64,000 nucleotides of DNA from BJGN01 sp041159865 (GCA_041159865.1 JBEAXK010000015.1:1-64000); one strand, 5' to 3'; counted from the first letter of the stretch, positions 17,280 through 26,744 are shown. The notes: generated by a model from the sequence alone, not told the origin. Made by a program: numbers and translations.

Positions 17280-17361
17280 GCGGGTGTGGCGAAATTGGTA
17301 GACGTGCCAGACTTAGGATCTGGTGCCGCGAGGCGTGGGGGTTCGAGTCCCTTCACCCGTA
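17280..17361 (+). tRNA. tRNA-Leu (anticodon TAG)
   Basis: An 82-nt class II tRNA: acceptor GCGGGTG/CACCCGT (first pair G-U), D-loop GGCGAAATTGGTAGACG, anticodon stem CCAGA/TCTGG around TTAGG with anticodon TAG, a long variable arm (TGCCGCGAGGCGT) and T-loop GTTCGAGTC. The discriminator is A and CCA is not encoded. It stands between the RSH gene and trigger factor and has its own promoter box and terminator. Confidence 0.95.
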
Positions 17362-17367
17362 CAAATG

Positions 17368-17412
17368 TTTTTTTTGCAGTTATCCTTCTCGGGTAACTGC
17401 AAAATTTTTTAG
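17368..17412 (+). terminator. Terminator after tRNA-Leu
   Basis: TTTTGCAGTTATCC and GGGTAACTGCAAAA form a strong stem with one bulge around a TTCTC loop, followed by TTTTTT. It starts seven bases after the tRNA. Confidence 0.85.
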
Positions 17413-17448
17413 GACTTTCCCATTTCATTAAATAAATAATTCAGCCTT

Positions 17449-18861
17449 ATGCCAACTGTTGTCAGAGAAAATGTGGATGAATTGAGTGCCGTTCTAACTG
17501 TTAAACTTTTACCAGAAGATTATCTTCCCAAGTTAAATACGGAGTTAAAAAAATATGCTCAAAAAGCTCAAATTAAAGGCTTTAGAAAAGGAAAAACTCC
17601 CGAAAGCTACGTTAAAAAACTATACGGCCAATCTTTATTGCTGGACCTAGTCAATAATGAAGTCAAAGAAGGATTATCAAACTATATCAGGGAAGAAAAA
17701 ATGGTTCTATTTGGAGAACCACTCATAAATGAAAAACAAACCATTTATGATTTTGATGTTTTCAAACCAGAACCTATGGAATTCCTGTTCGACATAGGTC
17801 TGTATCCTGATGTTAAAATTAAAGGAATTGACAAAGATTCTACCTACGATTATTTTGTGCAGGCAGTCACAGATGATAAAGTTGAAGAAGCCTATAAAAA
17901 TCTGCTATTAGATTTGGGAGAACCATCCCCCATTGAAAAAGACTTCACAGATGGTGATTTACTAACCTGTGATTTCACAGAATTAGTTGATGGTTCAGAA
18001 ACAGCTGATTCTTTAAGGGTGAATAATGTAGTAAGCTTTAGTGATTTAAGTGAAAAAGTAAAAGATCAGGTCAAAATCCTTACTGTGGGAGATACTTTCA
18101 CTGTGGATAATGTCTATGATTTAGAACCTAAACTGGATGTAAAACTATTTCGGAAACACGTGCTAAAATTGGATGACAGCGATGAAAGTACCATTTCTGA
18201 AAAGTTTCAACTTAAAATAACGGAAGCAAAAAGAGTTCTTCCTGCCACTGAGGATGAAACCTTTTTCCAGAAGGCTTTTGGCGTTAATAATGTAACAAAT
18301 AGCGAAGAAGGGAAAGCGGTTATTAAAAAACATCTCGGTAATGAAACTCTGAGTTATTCTAATGGTCTATTATTTAGGGACATTCAGGAAAAACTTATGT
18401 CGAATCATGAGGTCCCTCTTCCTGAAGCTTTCATCAAAAGATATTTGCTGGAATCTGATAAAAATTTAACAGAGGAAAAGCTTTCAAACGAATTTCCAGA
18501 TGTAACTTCATCCATCAAATGGAGTTATTTAAAATCCCTCCTTTTAAGCAGCCTGAATATCGCGGTTACGAAAGAAATGGTTCAAAACCATATTGGGAGT
18601 AAAATCAGTGGTTACTTCGGAAATCAGGTTGCCGGCATGGAATCATTTATTCAAAATATGGTAGAAAAAATGATGGAGGACGAAAAACAAGTGAATCAGG
18701 CTTACGATGAAATTGAGAATTCATTAATGATGCATAGAATTCAGCAAGCTGTTACCTTAAATGAAATTCCCTTGTCTAAAGAAGAGTTTGAGGAGAAAAC
18801 CAAAATATTCAATAAGCAGAAAAACAGGGAAGAAGAGGAGGAAGAAGCCCCTGCTGAATAA
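17449..18861 (+). CDS. tig: Trigger factor (divergent Bacteroidota type)
   Basis: The 470-residue ribosome-associated chaperone binds nascent chains at the exit tunnel. The ribosome-binding signature is IKGFRKGKTPESYVKKLYG (residues about 43-61; E. coli has GFRxGK). FLFDIGLYPDVKI near residue 120 leads into the peptidyl-prolyl isomerase-like domain, which is much diverged, and the C-terminal helical arm has MQNHIGSKISGYFGNQ and a Glu-rich end. The gene sits directly before clpP and clpX, the classic tig-clpP-clpX order, which supports the call. Confidence 0.95.
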   Translation: MPTVVRENVDELSAVLTVKLLPEDYLPKLNTELKKYAQKAQIKGFRKGKTPESYVKKLYGQSLLLDLVNNEVKEGLSNYIREEKMVLFGEPLINEKQTIYDFDVFKPEPMEFLFDIGLYPDVKIKGIDKDSTYDYFVQAVTDDKVEEAYKNLLLDLGEPSPIEKDFTDGDLLTCDFTELVDGSETADSLRVNNVVSFSDLSEKVKDQVKILTVGDTFTVDNVYDLEPKLDVKLFRKHVLKLDDSDESTISEKFQLKITEAKRVLPATEDETFFQKAFGVNNVTNSEEGKAVIKKHLGNETLSYSNGLLFRDIQEKLMSNHEVPLPEAFIKRYLLESDKNLTEEKLSNEFPDVTSSIKWSYLKSLLLSSLNIAVTKEMVQNHIGSKISGYFGNQVAGMESFIQNMVEKMMEDEKQVNQAYDEIENSLMMHRIQQAVTLNEIPLSKEEFEEKTKIFNKQKNREEEEEEAPAE

Positions 18862-18937
18862 TTTTTTAATCTTTTATTCATCAAAGGTTAAAACCCTAAT
18901 TTAATTCTGGTGTTTTCATACTAAATAAAACTCAACC

Positions 18938-19651
18938 ATGATTCAAAAAGACGAATTCCGTAAATATGCCGTTCAACATTTAGGTATGAGTGGTATGCAC
19001 TTGGATAAATATGCCCAAAAATCTGGTTCTTTTATCCCCGATATTAGAGCCTTTACACCCAATGTTATTGAAGAAAGATCTATGAATATCGTTGGGCTGG
19101 ATGTATTTTCAAGACTGATGATGGACAGGATTATTTTCCTGGGTCTTGCTATTGATGAATATGTAGCTAATGTCATTCAGGCGCAATTACTCTTTCTGGA
19201 ATCTACTGACTCTAAAAGAGATGTTCAATTATTTTTAAATAGCCCAGGTGGTTCAGTGATTGCAGGTTTAGGAATTTATGATACCATGCAGTACATAAGT
19301 CCTGATGTTGCTACTATCTGCACAGGAATGGCTGCTTCTATGGGAGCAGTATTGCTTGCAGCAGGTACCAAAGGTAAAAGATCAGGTCTTCCTCATAGCC
19401 GTGTAATGATTCACCAGCCTCTGGGTGGTATGCAAGGTCAGGTTTCGGACATGGAAATTTATTACACTTTGGTGAAGGAACAGCAAAAGTCTCTTTATGA
19501 TATTCTAAGTAACCATACAGGGCAACCTTATGAAGTGATAGAAAAAGACTGTGATCGCGATAATTGGATGACTTCAAAAGAAGCAGTCAATTACGGTTTG
19601 CTGGATGAAGTTTTGGACAAAAGCAACAAAGAAAAAAAGAAAGAAGCTTAA
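18938..19651 (+). CDS. clpP: ATP-dependent Clp protease proteolytic subunit
   Basis: The 237-residue serine peptidase forms the double-ring barrel that degrades substrates fed by ClpX. Catalytic Ser134 is in ICTGMAASMGAVLL, His159 in SRVMIHQPLGG and the Asp in the DRDNWM segment near 206. FLNSPGGSVIAG near 100 forms the oxyanion loop. About 40 residues precede the conserved core, longer than E. coli ClpP; Bacteroidota ClpP proteins often carry such an extension. It sits 76 bp after tig and 15 bp before clpX. Confidence 0.97.
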   Translation: MIQKDEFRKYAVQHLGMSGMHLDKYAQKSGSFIPDIRAFTPNVIEERSMNIVGLDVFSRLMMDRIIFLGLAIDEYVANVIQAQLLFLESTDSKRDVQLFLNSPGGSVIAGLGIYDTMQYISPDVATICTGMAASMGAVLLAAGTKGKRSGLPHSRVMIHQPLGGMQGQVSDMEIYYTLVKEQQKSLYDILSNHTGQPYEVIEKDCDRDNWMTSKEAVNYGLLDEVLDKSNKEKKKEA

Positions 19652-19666
19652 TTCTTCTGAAAATAA

Positions 19667-20944
19667 ATGGCAAAAAGCAAATTAAATTTTCACTGTTCGT
19701 TTTGTGGAAAAGATAAAACGGAAACATTAATGCTCATCGCTGGTATTGATGCCCACATTTGTGAAGTATGTGTTGAACAAGCTCATGATATTGTTCAGGA
19801 AGAATTGTATGGTGGAAAAAACGGAGTGCGTTCAAAACCAGGGAAAGACAGTAAATTAGCTTCTGACAAAACAAACCATTTTTCTGGTCAAATTCTTTCG
19901 CCTATGGAGATGAAAGAAAAATTAGATCAGTATATTATCGGTCAGGATGAAGCTAAAAAATATCTTTCTGTCGCCGTTTATAATCATTACAAAAGACTTC
20001 AGCAACCTAAAGAGGAAGATGTAGAAATTGAAAAATCTAATATCCTTTTAATAGGTCGTACAGGAACAGGGAAAACTTTACTCGCTAAAACAATAGCCCG
20101 TTTGTTAAATGTTCCATTCGCTATTGTAGATGCAACCGTGTTTACAGAAGCTGGTTATGTAGGGGAAGACGTCGAAAGTATATTAAGTCGCTTACTTCAG
20201 GTTTGTGACTATAATGTGAGTGCAGCAGAAAGAGGAATTGTATACATAGATGAAATTGATAAGATTGCCAGAAAAAGCGATAACCCCTCTATTACCCGTG
20301 ATGTTTCAGGAGAAGGGGTTCAGCAGGCTTTACTTAAAATGCTGGAAGGAACCGATATCAATGTTCCTCCCCAAGGAGGTAGAAAACACCCTGAACAAAA
20401 AATGGTTAAAGTTAATTCTGAAAACATTCTTTTTATTTGTGGTGGTGCCTTTGATGGTATCGAAAAACTTATTGCAAGGAGAGTAAATACACAGGTCATC
20501 GGCTTTAAAAAAGAAGGTGAAAAATCTTTCGATAAAGAAAATTTATTGCAATACGTTTCTCAACAGGATATAAAATCTTTCGGATTAATACCCGAGCTCA
20601 TCGGAAGACTTCCTGTTCTGACTTACTTAGATCCTTTAGACCACGATGCTTTAGTCAAAATAATGACAGAACCCAAGAATTCTTTGGTAAAACAATACCA
20701 AAAGTTGTTCAGTTATGAGGGCGTACAATTAAATTTTTCTGATGAAGTTATTTCTTTTATTGCTACTAAAGCAATGGAATTTAAATTGGGAGCAAGGGGT
20801 CTTCGTTCTATTTGTGAGGCTATCTTAACCGATGCAATGTTTGAGTTGCCTTCCCAAAAAAATAAAGTAACTTTCAATTTAGATTTGACCTACGCTACTG
20901 AAAAATTAAACAGATCAAAAATAGCTTCCCAGCATGCGGCCTAA
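19667..20944 (+). CDS. clpX: ATP-dependent Clp protease ATP-binding subunit ClpX
   Basis: The 425-residue AAA+ unfoldase has an N-terminal C4 zinc-binding domain (C10, C13, C32, C35), Walker A GRTGTGKT at 130-137, pore loop GYVGEDVES, Walker B GIVYIDEIDKIA, the IGF loop for ClpP docking (TQVIGFKKEG) and sensor 2 KLGARGLRSICE. It recognises tagged substrates, unfolds them and threads them into ClpP. Full length, with an intact active site, immediately downstream of clpP. Confidence 0.98.
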   Translation: MAKSKLNFHCSFCGKDKTETLMLIAGIDAHICEVCVEQAHDIVQEELYGGKNGVRSKPGKDSKLASDKTNHFSGQILSPMEMKEKLDQYIIGQDEAKKYLSVAVYNHYKRLQQPKEEDVEIEKSNILLIGRTGTGKTLLAKTIARLLNVPFAIVDATVFTEAGYVGEDVESILSRLLQVCDYNVSAAERGIVYIDEIDKIARKSDNPSITRDVSGEGVQQALLKMLEGTDINVPPQGGRKHPEQKMVKVNSENILFICGGAFDGIEKLIARRVNTQVIGFKKEGEKSFDKENLLQYVSQQDIKSFGLIPELIGRLPVLTYLDPLDHDALVKIMTEPKNSLVKQYQKLFSYEGVQLNFSDEVISFIATKAMEFKLGARGLRSICEAILTDAMFELPSQKNKVTFNLDLTYATEKLNRSKIASQHAA

Positions 20945-20955
20945 AAGGTCAATAT

Positions 20956-21720
20956 ATGGAAACTGATTTTAATAGATTTTTTGTCGAACTATCCTATCTA
21001 GGAACCCATTATCATGGATGGCAACGACAGCCAAATAAAATAAGCGTTCAAGAAACGGTTGAAAATTCGTTTTCAACCGTTCTAAGACAGAATATATCCA
21101 TTGTAGGCTGTGGTCGAACTGATACCGGTGTTCATGCAAGCCAATATTTTTTCCACTTCGATATGGAAAAAGACCTTCCACCCCATTTTCTCTCCACCAT
21201 AAACAGAATGCTTCCGAAGGATATCGCTATAAAACAGATATGTCTTCAAGAGGATTCCACCAGACACGCACGTTTTGATGCTTGTAAAAGAAGTTATGCC
21301 TATCATATTTCTTTTCAAAAAAATCCTTTCCTTTTACTTCATACATGGAAATATAATTTCGCATTAAGACCTGAACCTGTTTTAATGCAGGAGGCAGCTG
21401 AACTTATTTCGAAATACAAAGCATTTACACCATTTTGCAAGACAGGACATAGCGCCAAAAGCATGAATTGTCAAATTTCAGAAAGTACCTGGTTATTTGA
21501 TAATGAAAATCATTGTGCTGTTTACAAGATAAGTGCAAACAGATTCCTGAGGGGTATGGTTCGTTTAATCGTAGGAGCTCAGATCCAAGTTGGGATAAAA
21601 AAAATGAGTCTCGAAGAACTTACATACGCGCTTGAAAATCAAAGTTATTTAAAACAAGGATTATCAGTTCCCGCAGAAGGACTTTCCCTCACAGAAGTGA
21701 AATATCCCTGGGATTTATAA
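20956..21720 (+). CDS. truA: tRNA pseudouridine(38-40) synthase TruA
   Basis: The 254-residue enzyme isomerises uridines 38-40 in the anticodon arm of many tRNAs. The catalytic motif GCGRTDTGVHA carries nucleophile Asp56; ELSYLGTHYHGWQRQP opens the fold, and FLRGMVRLIVGAQIQVG is the conserved C-terminal element. Length is normal. The ATG lies 11 bp after the clpX stop, so it is likely read with the clp genes. Confidence 0.96.
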   Translation: METDFNRFFVELSYLGTHYHGWQRQPNKISVQETVENSFSTVLRQNISIVGCGRTDTGVHASQYFFHFDMEKDLPPHFLSTINRMLPKDIAIKQICLQEDSTRHARFDACKRSYAYHISFQKNPFLLLHTWKYNFALRPEPVLMQEAAELISKYKAFTPFCKTGHSAKSMNCQISESTWLFDNENHCAVYKISANRFLRGMVRLIVGAQIQVGIKKMSLEELTYALENQSYLKQGLSVPAEGLSLTEVKYPWDL

Positions 21721-21748
21721 AATTTCATTGGAGCTCCAGCAGTTCTTT

Positions 21749-23086
21749 TTAATTTGGTAATTCCGTGTAAGTGATTTTTAATTTAGCACCATATTGAGGA
21801 TGTCCTGCACCGTAAAAAATAGCTCTGGCAGCCCGTTCACTTCTTGGGAATACCCTGATAAATATTTCAGAAGGTACCTTGCCATCTACCATCCTATTGA
21901 GATGGGTGCTTAAATTTACTCTATATTTTCCTGGTTTTCCATCGACTCCTGCAATAGGATTTCCACCTACCAGCTTGTAAACATCTTCACCTGCAACAAT
22001 TACATCAGAAGTAACAACATAATTTCCGCTAGTATTTTTATAGTATAGAATAATCTGCGAGGCAGGAGGAAAATAAGTAGTATTGTCTTCCTTAATGGCT
22101 TCTATATTCAATTCTAATTCTGCGAAGTTGATGATTTTACCTTTCAATTTTGTTATTTCTGGTATCTTGACAGCACCCAATACACCAGCCATTGCCTGTG
22201 TATAAATGGTGGATCCGTCCGCTGAAAATGGCTTGTCTAAAACGTTTTTGAGCTTTGAACTGTTAAAATCATGCTCAAATGAAGATAATTTTGCGGAATA
22301 CCCGTTCGTAACATATTGGAACTGCCCTGGCGAAGTTGAGCCATTGTAATAAAAATAAAGTCCTGCATAATTACTCTGCAAATTTATACCCACAATAGAT
22401 TGAGCATTATCTGCTGGTCTTAAAACAGCTCCTTTAAACAGTTTAAAAAAGTCTGCATCGGAAGTATAATTTGTACTATCTGCCTGTGCAAATGGCTTAA
22501 GAAAAGTAGTTTTATTGATTGGTATCCTTATTTGGGGAAACCTGAGCGTATCAATTGTACCTTGACGATAATCGAAAACCTGAGTAGAGGCAAAAGTAGG
22601 GATTACGGTAACAGTACCAATAGGAGTTGGTTCAGTGGCAAAAGAAGTGTTTGAATTATAGGTATTCGTTCTATCCATTTGTTCTGCCAATGGATATATA
22701 TTAAAAGTAATGGGGGCCGATAGATTTCCATAAAAAGCGGTTGTATCATATGGTAAAACCCAGACAATAGAATCTACGCTTTTGTCCTTAAAATCGTAAA
22801 ATAAGCCCTGTTGTGGTAAAACCTGCATATAAATGGAGGCGCTTGATTTACCAAAAATAGGATCATTCAATCGGCCGCACAAATAGGCACTTGCCGCTGT
22901 GAAGGGGGAATAAACCTCTGCTAAATCACCCGTTATGGTTGTTGATTGTACCAATAAGGTATCCGAAAATGAAACTTTAGTGGCATCTTCATTTAAAAGA
23001 TCCAAGCCAAAGGTAGTGGAATCATTGCAAGCACTTAATAAAAAAGCAGCTATAGAAAAAAGGGCAAATTCCCTGAAATATCTCAT
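21749..23086 (-). CDS. DUF4270 family lipoprotein
   Basis: About 445 residues from ATG at 23086 (the frame opens at 23134, but the second Met gives a proper lipoprotein signal: MRYFREFALFSIAAFLLSAC). The lipobox LLSAC predicts lipid attachment. FGLDLLNED and the GDLAEVYSPFTAASAYLCGRLNDPIFGKSSASIYMQ stretch are hallmarks of DUF4270, a Bacteroidota-restricted outer-membrane-associated family of unknown function. It follows the glycogen-synthase-like gene on the same strand, an arrangement I recall from other Bacteroidota. Confidence 0.9.
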   Translation of the reverse strand: MRYFREFALFSIAAFLLSACNDSTTFGLDLLNEDATKVSFSDTLLVQSTTITGDLAEVYSPFTAASAYLCGRLNDPIFGKSSASIYMQVLPQQGLFYDFKDKSVDSIVWVLPYDTTAFYGNLSAPITFNIYPLAEQMDRTNTYNSNTSFATEPTPIGTVTVIPTFASTQVFDYRQGTIDTLRFPQIRIPINKTTFLKPFAQADSTNYTSDADFFKLFKGAVLRPADNAQSIVGINLQSNYAGLYFYYNGSTSPGQFQYVTNGYSAKLSSFEHDFNSSKLKNVLDKPFSADGSTIYTQAMAGVLGAVKIPEITKLKGKIINFAELELNIEAIKEDNTTYFPPASQIILYYKNTSGNYVVTSDVIVAGEDVYKLVGGNPIAGVDGKPGKYRVNLSTHLNRMVDGKVPSEIFIRVFPRSERAARAIFYGAGHPQYGAKLKITYTELPN

Positions 23087-23160
23087 AATACTAAACTTAA
23101 TACAATTCGTTAATAGCAATAAGAAGGAGGACAAAACAAATAGTATGGTTGTTTAACCTC

Positions 23161-23979
23161 TTAAATTTCTTCTTCCGGAAGTATCGACCTATATAAATCA
23201 GGGATACCAGAAAATATATCATCCCCTTCCATTTTCAATAATGGTTTTTCCTTTATGGCATCAATAGCGCTCTGTAATGCTTCGTTGAGCCCTTCCTCAG
23301 CCTGAATTACAGCGTCGGCATAAACGATAGCACCTTGATGCAAGACAATCTCATCCCCGGAGCGGAAAGCGGAAAGATCTGCTTCCTGTAAATTATTTAT
23401 ACTGGCCTTTGTAAAAAATTTAGTATCAAAAGATTTTTCAAGCGTTTCAGAAAAAACGGAATAAATAACCTTTACTTTACTAAATAAAGGGTCATTTTTA
23501 TAGGCAGTCTTCAAATAAAAGGGAACTAAACTTGTCATCCAACCATGACAATGAACAATATCAGGAGACCAACCAAACTTTCTAACCGTTTCAATAACCC
23601 CTTTACAAAAGAAAATCATCCTGTCAGAATTATCATCATATTCGGCTCCTTTAACATCATGAAAAATTTCACGACCCTTGAAAAAATCATCATTATCCAG
23701 AAAATAAACCTGCATTCTGATATCAGGTAGGGATGCTACCTTAATAATCAATGGAAAATCATCATCGTCCACGATAATATTCATACCTGACAGACGAACA
23801 ACTTCATGGAGTCTATGCCGGCGTTCATTAATACATCCGAACTTAGGCATTAAAACCCTTACCTCCATCCCCTTCTCCTGAATATATTGCGGCAACTTCC
23901 TCGAAAGTTTAGCAATTTCAGAACTAAGCGTATAAGGCTCCATTTCTTGGGTTACAATCAATACTTTTATTTTACCCAT
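23161..23979 (-). CDS. Glycogen/starch synthase N-terminal (GT5) domain protein
   Basis: The 272-residue protein matches only the N-terminal half of GT5 glycogen synthase: KIKVLIVTQEMEPYT at the start, MEVRVLMPKFGCINERRHRLHEVVRLSG, and PDIVHCHGWMTSLVPFYL near residue 150. The C-terminal GT1 half carrying the ADP-glucose site is absent and the N-terminal K-x-GG loop reads TLSSEIAKLSR, so polymerising activity is doubtful. Short forms like this are usual in Bacteroidota, so this is not a local truncation. Its real role is unknown. Confidence 0.85.
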   Translation of the reverse strand: MGKIKVLIVTQEMEPYTLSSEIAKLSRKLPQYIQEKGMEVRVLMPKFGCINERRHRLHEVVRLSGMNIIVDDDDFPLIIKVASLPDIRMQVYFLDNDDFFKGREIFHDVKGAEYDDNSDRMIFFCKGVIETVRKFGWSPDIVHCHGWMTSLVPFYLKTAYKNDPLFSKVKVIYSVFSETLEKSFDTKFFTKASINNLQEADLSAFRSGDEIVLHQGAIVYADAVIQAEEGLNEALQSAIDAIKEKPLLKMEGDDIFSGIPDLYRSILPEEEI

Positions 23980-23997
23980 TGACTTTCATTTGTACTA

Positions 23998-24010
23998 TTC
24001 CATAATGGAA
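23998..24010. repeat. Short perfect palindrome TTCCAT-A-ATGGAA
   Basis: A 13-bp dyad lies 19 bp upstream of the glycogen-synthase-like start, in the divergent intergenic region shared with the flippase-like gene. It could be an operator; it is short and could be chance. Confidence 0.25.
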
Positions 24011-24101
24011 GATTTCCAAAATAATTTACAAAAGTACGATAATTTTACGACAATAAGGAAAAATAACAAGATAACAATGCCCTCTCTTTTAGCTATTCCC
24101 T

Positions 24102-24109
24102 TATATTTG
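24102..24109 (+). promoter_or_regulatory. Putative -7 element for the flippase-like gene
   Basis: TATATTTG fits the Bacteroidota consensus TAnnTTTG in all fixed positions and lies 43 nt upstream of the ATG at 24153. No clear -33 TTG is seen. Confidence 0.4.
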
Positions 24110-24152
24110 CTATTTATGTACCGTTGATTGCCTATAAAAGCTCATTTTATTT

Positions 24153-25220
24153 ATGAAAAAGACATTGCTGACGGGTCTGCAACTGGTCCTTTTTTTTGCT
24201 TTCGGATTCTTACTGCTCTGGCTTCTATATAGAAATCAACAACTGGCTTATCTGGAAGATTGTGCTCTAAAAAATATTCCTGATGCACAATGCAGCTTAT
24301 GGGATAAATTAAAAAATGATTTCTCTAATGTTAATTATGTCTGGATTTATTTAAGTCTTTTTTGTTATGGCATATCTAATCTCAGTAGAGCCATACGCTG
24401 GAAAATGCTCCTACACCCAATGGGTTATCATCCTAAATTGAGCAACGCCTTTTTTACTACCATCGTTGGTTATCTGGCTAATTTAGCTCTTCCCCGATTT
24501 GGCGAAGTTGCCAGAGCTGGTTCTATAGCTAAATACGAGAGAATTCCAGTAGAAAAAGCGATTGGAACAATTGTCATTGACAGAATTGCCGATTTATTCA
24601 TGATCCTTGGCATCACTCTGTTAGGTTTCATTATTGAATTTGATAAAATTTCTGCCCTCGCAATAAAATATATTAATCCTAATGAAAGATTTGGTGAAAA
24701 AATAGGGCTGATAGTTTTTCTGATTTTCTTTTTCCTTTTATCGGCTTTTATTACTTGGAAATTTAGAAAAGCAATGAGTAAATGGTCTGTTTTTAATACC
24801 ATCAGACATCTTTTTGAAGGATTTGTAAATGGAATAAAAAGTATTCGTCAGATTCCAAGTAAAACTAATTTTTTACTGCATACTGTCATCATCTGGACTA
24901 TGTATTTCTTAATGACATACCTGACTCTATTTTCATTTCATGTAACAGAAAATTTAACTTTATCAGCCGCTCTTTTGGTATTTATACTGGGTGGATGGGG
25001 TATCGTAGTGCCTTCGCCAGGTGGTATGGGAACTTACCATTTTATGACTCAGATTGGACTTGCCGTTTATGGCATAAGCTACGAAGACGGTTTTTCATGG
25101 GCTAATATTTCTTTTTTTACAATTCAAATTGGAGGAACTTTGTTATACGGGGCAATCTCCCTTATATGCCTTCCTATTTTAAATAGAAATTATAAGCCTG
25201 CTGCTGTTGTTGAAAAATGA
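24153..25220 (+). CDS. Lysylphosphatidylglycerol synthase transmembrane/UPF0104 family (flippase-like) protein
   Basis: The 355-residue integral membrane protein has about seven or eight hydrophobic helices. Family marks are NLSRAIRWKMLLHPMGYHPKLSNAFF near residue 75, the cytosolic loop LANLALPRFGEVARAGSIAKYERIPVEKAIGTIVIDRIADL, and WGIVVPSPGGMGTYHFMTQ near the end. Members move lipids or lipid-linked sugars across membranes (MprF N-domain, AglD relatives); no LPG synthase catalytic domain follows, so a flippase-type role is likely. The stop overlaps the next gene by four bases (ATGA). Confidence 0.88.
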   Translation: MKKTLLTGLQLVLFFAFGFLLLWLLYRNQQLAYLEDCALKNIPDAQCSLWDKLKNDFSNVNYVWIYLSLFCYGISNLSRAIRWKMLLHPMGYHPKLSNAFFTTIVGYLANLALPRFGEVARAGSIAKYERIPVEKAIGTIVIDRIADLFMILGITLLGFIIEFDKISALAIKYINPNERFGEKIGLIVFLIFFFLLSAFITWKFRKAMSKWSVFNTIRHLFEGFVNGIKSIRQIPSKTNFLLHTVIIWTMYFLMTYLTLFSFHVTENLTLSAALLVFILGGWGIVVPSPGGMGTYHFMTQIGLAVYGISYEDGFSWANISFFTIQIGGTLLYGAISLICLPILNRNYKPAAVVEK

Positions 25221-25738
25221 ATCCATTAGAAAAGATTGAACGTAAAATAATGCCCAATCTGGAAACTGCTGAAAAGGTTATTTCCAGATGGAAAATCAAT
25301 AACGAAAAAATAGTTTTTACAAATGGTTGTTTCGATCTTTTTCATGCCGGCCATGCTCATTCTCTTGTTGAAGCAGCTAAGTATGGATCAAAATTGGTTG
25401 TTGGTATTAATGATGATCTTTCTGTAAAATTTCTTAAAGGACCAAACAGACCCTTTAATCCTCTTAAGTTCAGAGCATTTGTGCTGGCCTCTTTGGAGGT
25501 TGTTGATTTAGTTATTCCTTTCTCTGAAGAAAATCCTGAAAATTTAATAAGAACCATTGTTCCAGACGTCCTTGCTAAAGGAAGTGATTATACCCTGGAA
25601 AAAATAGCTGGTGCGGCTTTTGTTCTTGAAAACAAAGGAGAAATTGCCCTGATTCCTTTGATTCCAGAATTATCATCTTCCCATATTGCTTCTCTTATTT
25701 TTGAAAAAATGATATCCGATGAAGACAAAAATACATGA
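25217..25738 (+). CDS. rfaE2: D-glycero-beta-D-manno-heptose 1-phosphate adenylyltransferase (RfaE2 type)
   Basis: The 173-residue nucleotidyltransferase activates heptose-1-phosphate with ATP to make ADP-heptose for LPS core. The cytidylyltransferase-fold motif is VFTNGCFDLFHAGHAHSL near residue 35, with VVGINDDLSVKFLKGPNRP and DVLAKGSDYTLEKIAG (usual form KGGDY). It is the stand-alone adenylyltransferase half of HldE; no kinase domain is attached. It overlaps the preceding and following genes slightly, so the three are co-translated. Confidence 0.93.
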   Translation: MNPLEKIERKIMPNLETAEKVISRWKINNEKIVFTNGCFDLFHAGHAHSLVEAAKYGSKLVVGINDDLSVKFLKGPNRPFNPLKFRAFVLASLEVVDLVIPFSEENPENLIRTIVPDVLAKGSDYTLEKIAGAAFVLENKGEIALIPLIPELSSSHIASLIFEKMISDEDKNT

Positions 25739-26744
25739 GATTATTCAAGTCCTGTCCTCCCATGCTCCCTTAAACTGGCAGGAAGATTATGATAATTGTG
25801 GCCTTTTGGTTGGCGATCCACAAACCATCATTACCAGTGTATTAACTTGTCTTGATGTAACTCTTGACGTACTTGATGAGGCTATCGAAAAAAAGGCTAA
25901 TCTCATTGTTGCGCATCATCCAATCCTTTTTAAACCCTTAAAGAAATTATCCTCTGATGGATTTGTGGAAAAAATAATACTGAAAGCAATTAAAAGTGAA
26001 ATTGCCATTTATGTGATTCATACCAATCTGGACAACGCTTTGCACAGAGGAATAAATGAGACACTGGGTAACTTAATAGGCTTAAAAAATGGAGCCATTT
26101 TGCAACAAAAAACAGGCTTGCTCCAACGCATAACCTGTAAGATACCTGAAAATAAAGCATCTCTGATATTATCTCAGTTAAATTTCCTTGGACCTCATTC
26201 CATTTTTTATCAACCTGAAACAAATCATCCTACTTTTGGACAATTATCAGTGACAATTTTTAATCACCAACTAAATGAAGCCAGTAAAATCATAGATTCC
26301 TTAACTGATAAAGCTACGTTTAAGGAAATTACAAATTTAAATAGTACCTCTGCTCAAGTAGGCGCCGGAATGGTTGGTTATCTGGACTATCCAATTTCTC
26401 CTGTTGATTTTTTAAATTTACTAAAAGTGAATTTATCTCTTAAAGTCATAAAACATACTTTGCTATGTAAAGAAAAAATTCATAAAGTGGCCATTTGTGG
26501 AGGTAGTGGAAGTTTTTTATTGTCCGATGCTATCAGAGCTAAAGCAGATGTATTTGTTACCTCTGATTATAAATATCATCAGTTTCAGGAAGCCAATAAT
26601 AAAATAATAATTGCCGATATAGGCCATTATGAATCAGAAGTATGTGCCGTTAACTTAATAAAGGAAATTATTTCTGAAAAATTTACTAATTTTGCAGTCC
26701 GGTCAACAACCGTAGTTACCAATCCGGTGTATTATCACCAATAA
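25719..26744 (+). CDS. Nif3-like dinuclear metal centre protein (DUF34/YqfO)
   Basis: The 341-residue protein has the NIF3 fold with probable metal ligands in LIVAHHPILF (residues about 63-72), YVIHTNLDNA (about 105) and IADIGHYESE near 310. NLNWQEDYDNCGLLVG-like residues near 16-32 open the family (here LNWQEDYDNCGLLVG). The about 100-residue insert in the middle is the PII-like domain found in longer YqfO forms. Proposed to be a metal-dependent hydrolase acting on GTP or damaged nucleotides; the function remains unsettled. It overlaps the heptose gene by 20 bp. Confidence 0.94.
   Translation: MKTKIHEIIQVLSSHAPLNWQEDYDNCGLLVGDPQTIITSVLTCLDVTLDVLDEAIEKKANLIVAHHPILFKPLKKLSSDGFVEKIILKAIKSEIAIYVIHTNLDNALHRGINETLGNLIGLKNGAILQQKTGLLQRITCKIPENKASLILSQLNFLGPHSIFYQPETNHPTFGQLSVTIFNHQLNEASKIIDSLTDKATFKEITNLNSTSAQVGAGMVGYLDYPISPVDFLNLLKVNLSLKVIKHTLLCKEKIHKVAICGGSGSFLLSDAIRAKADVFVTSDYKYHQFQEANNKIIIADIGHYESEVCAVNLIKEIISEKFTNFAVRSTTVVTNPVYYHQ

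Noticed and set aside
17240..17428. Minus-strand frame of 62 codons containing VKGLEPPRLAAPDPKSG
   Set aside because: It is the antisense of tRNA-Leu; this translated tRNA sequence is a well-known false protein in many genomes.
23998..24010. TTCCATAATGGAA dyad as a firm operator
   Set aside because: It is only 13 bp and AT-rich; listed with low confidence, but not argued as a regulatory finding.
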